The translations under genes and the position numbers were made by a program. A DNA stretch of 64,000 nucleotides from Pseudomonas panipatensis (GTDB lineage: Bacteria > Pseudomonadota > Gammaproteobacteria > Pseudomonadales > Pseudomonadaceae). Where the stretch lies: the NCBI RefSeq assembly GCF_900099785.1, contig NZ_FNDS01000010.1, forward strand, positions 1-64,000, in the 5' to 3' direction. The notes below the pieces were generated by a model. It was not told the DNA's origin. It saw nothing but the letters and a program-made list of their open reading frames with translations, and searched no databases. Positions 60,769-64,000 of this stretch are shown one piece after another (the first letter of the stretch is position 1; the number at the start of each line of letters is the position of its first letter).

Positions 60769-62037
60769 ATGCAGTACCAACCACGCCTGCTCGCCAGCCT
60801 GGTGGCCCTGGGCAGCCTTGCCAGCCCGGCCGCGCACGCCACCAACGGCTATTTCTTCCACGGCTACGGCATCAAGGCCCAGGGCCAGGCCGGGGTCAGC
60901 ATCGCCCAGCCGCAGGACGCCCTGGCCGCGGCCAACAACCCCGCCGGCACGGCCTGGATCGGCGATCGCCTGGACGTCGGCGCCACCCTCTTCGCCCCCG
61001 ATCGCAGCGCGGAAATCGAAGGCAATGGCGCCGGCGCCAATGGCCATTACAACGGCAACGCCAAGAACACCTTCGTGATTCCCGAGTTCGGCGTCAGCAA
61101 GCAGCTCAACGACAAGCTCGGCGTCGGCCTGGCGGTGTACGGCAACGGCGGCATGAACACCGACTACCGCAGCAACCCCTATGCGGCCTTCGGCAGCAAG
61201 AACAGCGTCGGGGTCGATTTCACCCAGGTATTCATCACCCCGTCCGTGGCCTACAAGTTCACCGAGCGGCAGTCCTTCGGCATCGGCCTCAACGTCGTCT
61301 ACCAGCGCTTCGCCGCCAAGGGCCTGAGCGCCTTCGCCAACCCGATGTTCTCCAGCGACAGCGCCCATCTGAACGATCACGGTCACGACAGCTCGACCGG
61401 GGTCGGCATCCGCCTCGGCTGGCAGGGCCAGCTCACCGATGACCTCACCCTCGGCCTGACCTGGGCGTCGAAGATCAAGGCCGCCAAGTTCGATCGTTAC
61501 GCCGGCCTGTTCGCCAGCGGCGGCAGCTTCGACGTACCGGAAAACTATGGCGCGGGGCTGTCCTACAAGCTCACGCCACGCCTGACCCTGGGCGCCGACG
61601 TACAGGAGATCAAGTACGGCCACGTGCGCTCGGTGGGCAACGATTTCGACGTGCAGTCGCTGTTCGCCGGCAACCGTTTCGGCGCCAAGGACGGCCCCGG
61701 CTTCGGCTGGCGCGACATCACCGTCTACAAGTTCGGCGCCAGTTACGCCCTGCTGCCCGAGCTGACCCTGCGCGGCGGCTACAGCCACGCCGAGCAGCCG
61801 ATCCCCGGCAGCCAGACCTTCCTCAACATCCTCGCCCCCGGCGTCATCCAGGACCACGCCAGCCTCGGCCTGACCTGGAGTCCGTCAGCGAGCAGCGAAC
61901 TGAACCTGGCCTATACCCATGGCTTCAAGAAAACCGTCGATGGCAATGGCTCCATCCCGCAAGCCTTCGGCGGCGGCGAAGCCAACCTGAAGATGAGCCA
62001 GGACATTCTCGGCGTCGGCTACGCCTGGAAGTTCTGA
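60769..62037 (+). CDS. FadL-family outer membrane transporter
   Basis: 422 residues from the ATG at 60769; a GTG at 60757 is the alternative. Signal peptide LLASLVALGSLASPAAHA, then the FadL start TNGYFFHGYGIKAQGQAGVSIAQPQDALAAANNPAGTAW, which includes the NPA motif of the plug. The chain ends SQDILGVGYAWKF with a terminal Phe. The family carries long-chain fatty acids and hydrophobic compounds (TodX/XylN relatives carry aromatics) across the outer membrane. No neighbours give a substrate. Confidence 0.92.
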   Translation: MQYQPRLLASLVALGSLASPAAHATNGYFFHGYGIKAQGQAGVSIAQPQDALAAANNPAGTAWIGDRLDVGATLFAPDRSAEIEGNGAGANGHYNGNAKNTFVIPEFGVSKQLNDKLGVGLAVYGNGGMNTDYRSNPYAAFGSKNSVGVDFTQVFITPSVAYKFTERQSFGIGLNVVYQRFAAKGLSAFANPMFSSDSAHLNDHGHDSSTGVGIRLGWQGQLTDDLTLGLTWASKIKAAKFDRYAGLFASGGSFDVPENYGAGLSYKLTPRLTLGADVQEIKYGHVRSVGNDFDVQSLFAGNRFGAKDGPGFGWRDITVYKFGASYALLPELTLRGGYSHAEQPIPGSQTFLNILAPGVIQDHASLGLTWSPSASSELNLAYTHGFKKTVDGNGSIPQAFGGGEANLKMSQDILGVGYAWKF

Positions 62038-62077
62038 CGCGCCCCGTGCGTCGGCCTGCGCCTTCGCTTCCGCTTCA

Positions 62078-62102
62078 GCCCGCCGCCTGGCGGGCTTTTT
62101 TT
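62078..62102. terminator. Bidirectional intrinsic terminator after the FadL-type gene
   Basis: GCCCGCC (62078-62084) pairs with GGCGGGC (62089-62095) around GCCT, followed by T7 at 62096-62102. It lies between convergent genes and may serve both. Confidence 0.85.
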
Positions 62103-62131
62103 CGCGCCGGGTCGGCGCGCCGCGGCGCGCT

Positions 62132-63193
62132 TCAGCTCCAGGCGTAGCTGGACGGCAGCGAGGCCATGTCGATGACGAAGCGGTAGCGCACGTCCGAGCG
62201 CTCCATGCGCTCGAAGGCTTCGTTGATCTGCTCCATGCGGATCATTTCGCACTCCGGGAGGATGTTCTTCTGCGCGCAGAAGTCGAGCATCTCCTGGGTC
62301 TCGGCGATGCCGCCGATCACCGAGCCGGCCAGGCGGCGCCGGCCGAGGATCAGCGGGATGGTCACCAGTTCGTCGATCGGTCCGACCTGGCCGACGATGA
62401 CCAGGGTGCCGTCGACATCCAGCAGCGGCATGTAGGGCGAGACGTCATGGCGCACCGGCACGGTGTCGATGATCAGGTCGAAGGCGCACTGCGCCGCGGC
62501 CATGGCCTGGGCGTCGCTGGACACCAGCAGGCCGTGGGCGCCCAGGGCCAGGGCGTCGCTGCGCTTGTCGGCGCTGCGGCTGAGCACGGTGACCTGGGCA
62601 CCGAGCCCGACGGCGAGCTTGACCGCCATGTGGCCGAGACCGCCGAGCCCGATCACCCCGACGCGACTGCCCGGCCCGACGTTCCAGGTGCGCAGCGGCG
62701 AGTAGGTGGTGATGCCGGCGCAGAGCAAAGGCGCGGCGCGCGACGGGTCGAGCCCTTGCGGCAGGCGCAGGACGAACTCCTGGCGCGCCACCAGGTGCTT
62801 GGCGTAGCCGCCGTAGGTGGTCTCGCCGGTGACACGGTCGCGGTCGTTGTAGGTCTGCGTGTGGTGTTCGCGGCACAGTTGCTCGTCGCCCTTGCGGCAT
62901 TGGTCGCAGACCTGGCAGGAATCGACCATGCAGCCGACCGCGACCAGATCACCGACCTTGTGCCGGCTGACCTCGCTGCCGACTTCGCTGACACGACCGA
63001 CGATCTCGTGGCCGGGCACCAGCGGATAGCGGCTGAAGCCCCAATCGTTGCGCGCCTGGTGCAGGTCGGAATGGCAGACGCCGCAGTAGAGGATTTCCAT
63101 GGCCACATCGTTGGGCCGCAGCGCGCGGCGCTCGAAGCTGAAAGGCGCGAGCGGGGCTGTGGCGGACTGGGCGGCGTAACCGATGATTTTCAT
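62132..63193 (-). CDS. Zinc-dependent NAD(P)H alcohol dehydrogenase (YahK/CAD type)
   Basis: 353 residues from the ATG at 63193; the longer frame to 63325 is not protein-like. Catalytic zinc: Cys40, His62-Glu63 (VPGHEIVG) and the Cys in LLCAGITTY. Structural zinc: Cys93, 96, 99 and 107 (SCQVCDQCRKGDEQLC). Cofactor site VIGLGGLGHMAVKLAV, LSRSADKR suggests NADP(H). Such enzymes reduce a broad range of aldehydes, including cinnamyl aldehydes. Followed upstream by an aldo/keto reductase gene on the same strand 70 bp away, so both may detoxify aldehydes. Confidence 0.92.
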   Translation of the reverse strand: MKIIGYAAQSATAPLAPFSFERRALRPNDVAMEILYCGVCHSDLHQARNDWGFSRYPLVPGHEIVGRVSEVGSEVSRHKVGDLVAVGCMVDSCQVCDQCRKGDEQLCREHHTQTYNDRDRVTGETTYGGYAKHLVARQEFVLRLPQGLDPSRAAPLLCAGITTYSPLRTWNVGPGSRVGVIGLGGLGHMAVKLAVGLGAQVTVLSRSADKRSDALALGAHGLLVSSDAQAMAAAQCAFDLIIDTVPVRHDVSPYMPLLDVDGTLVIVGQVGPIDELVTIPLILGRRRLAGSVIGGIAETQEMLDFCAQKNILPECEMIRMEQINEAFERMERSDVRYRFVIDMASLPSSYAWS

Positions 63194-63263
63194 GCGCGGC
63201 GCTCCTTGAAGCACGGGGGGTGAATGCGGTGGCGGCCAGCCCTGGCCGGGTGTCGGCTGCGGC

Positions 63264-64000
63264 TCAGCGGCTGACGCGGCCCTCGATGGGATAGGCCGGG
63301 TCGCTGTAGCCCGGGGTCGATGCATGGCCGGGCGGCACCAGGCTATCGACCAGGCGCTCGTCCTCGGCGTCCAGGCGCAGCTCGAGGGCGTCCAGGTAGC
63401 TGTCCCATTGCGCCTCGGTGCGCGGCCCGGCGATGGCCGAGCTGATCAGGCGGTTGTTGAGCACCCAGGCCAGGGCGAAGGCGATCGAGGTGGTGCCGCG
63501 CGCGGCGGCGCGTTCGGCGATCGCCTGGGCGACTTGCAGCGACTCCGCGCGCCACTCGGTCTGCTGGATGCGCTTGTCGCCGCGGGCGACCCGCGAGTCC
63601 GCCGGTGGCGCGGCATCGACGGCGTATTTGCCGGTCAGCACGCCACGCGCCAGCGGGTTGTAGGAGACCACGCCGAGGCCGTAGTGCGCGGCCGCCGGCA
63701 GTTGCTCCACCTCCGCGGTGCGGTCGACCAGGTTGTACAGTGGCTCGCTGGCAGTGGGCCGCTGCATGCCGAGCTGGTCGGCCAGGCGCGCGACCTCGGC
63801 GATGCGCCAGCCACGGAAATTGGAGAGGCCGTAGTAGCGCACCTTGCCTTGGCGAATCAGGTCGTCGATGGCGCGCAGGCCCTCTTCCAGCGGCGCATCG
63901 GGCAGCGCGCGGTGGAAGTAGAGGATGTCGATGTAGTCGCTGCCCAGGCGCTTCAGGCTGGCCTCCACCGACTGCATGATCCACTTGCGCGACTGGCCCT
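63264..64000 (-). CDS. Aldo/keto reductase, partial (N-terminus outside window)
   Basis: The frame is open to the right edge, so the first ~90 residues with the catalytic Asp/Tyr are missing. The rest shows SVEASLKRLGSDYIDILYFHRALPD, the barrel segments GKVRYYGLSNFRGWRIAEV and GLGVVSYNPLARGVLTGKY, and the NADPH-binding region SIAFALAWVLNNRLISSAIAGPRTEAQW. This is the AKR11/Tas/YajO-type group. The gene reads towards the alcohol dehydrogenase gene 70 bp away. Substrate unknown. Confidence 0.9.
   Translation of the reverse strand, partial: GQSRKWIMQSVEASLKRLGSDYIDILYFHRALPDAPLEEGLRAIDDLIRQGKVRYYGLSNFRGWRIAEVARLADQLGMQRPTASEPLYNLVDRTAEVEQLPAAAHYGLGVVSYNPLARGVLTGKYAVDAAPPADSRVARGDKRIQQTEWRAESLQVAQAIAERAAARGTTSIAFALAWVLNNRLISSAIAGPRTEAQWDSYLDALELRLDAEDERLVDSLVPPGHASTPGYSDPAYPIEGRVSR

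Overview
The window is chromosomal DNA from a high-GC gammaproteobacterium, almost certainly a Pseudomonas of the P. aeruginosa / P. nitroreducens / P. citronellolis kind. This is an inference from the TonB receptor - gcd - OprB order (as at PA2289-PA2291), MarC, the Crp/Fnr regulator, FadL, the CryB-type photolyase operon and the general protein character. No rRNA, tRNA, CRISPR array or intact insertion sequence was seen.

Layout. 1-483: 3' end of a 4-hydroxy-2-oxovalerate aldolase gene. 821-11310: a lower-GC catabolic island, almost all on the minus strand. It holds a cytochrome c / PchX-like / flavoprotein alkylphenol dehydrogenase set, a carotenoid-oxygenase-family C=C cleaving enzyme, an aldehyde dehydrogenase, a flavin ring hydroxylase, an AraC regulator and SphA-type outer membrane proteins. 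One of these is truncated next to a probable transposase remnant. The set reads as a route from an alkyl- or alkenylphenol through a benzaldehyde and benzoate to a catechol-type acid. 11419-17497: TonB receptor, membrane PQQ glucose dehydrogenase and OprB porin. 17561-21527: MFS/HxlR pair, a hydrolase remnant, a VOC protein and glutathione-dependent formaldehyde dehydrogenase.

21660-28774 is the most unusual locus. It encodes a HAL/PAL-family protein that lacks the Ala-Ser-Gly triad forming the MIO cofactor, a complete amino-acid ABC transporter, a BesD/HalD-like 2-oxoglutarate oxygenase, a divergent LysR regulator and a cupin. It looks like an undescribed amino-acid uptake and modification pathway. 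28969-33307: three overlapping envelope genes, namely a polysaccharide deacetylase-like protein, a putative glycoside hydrolase and a beta-lactamase-fold/NamZ fusion. 33721-35225: a low-GC patch with a DUF3313 lipoprotein and MarC. 35191-39034: a light/photolyase operon including a small DUF2256 gene. 39296-42409: a chemoreceptor - EAL - GGDEF operon.

42535-57258 is an envelope/general-stress island: a glycine-zipper protein, a small membrane protein, a desaturase, a SYLF protein, small hydrophilic proteins, a Crp/Fnr regulator, a slipin and a 2839-residue cyclic-glucan-synthase-like enzyme. Six strong copies and one weak copy of an 18-bp motif (GTNCG-YYNR-CGYAC-M-GAC) lie upstream of these genes in the same orientation, most about 60-80 nt before the start codon. 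This suggests a shared regulon. 57397-64000: an alpha/beta hydrolase, a Bro-N gene with a structured C4-antisense-like leader, an LprI-MliC protein, an ArsR repressor with two cysteines, a FadL porin, a zinc alcohol dehydrogenase and a partial aldo/keto reductase.
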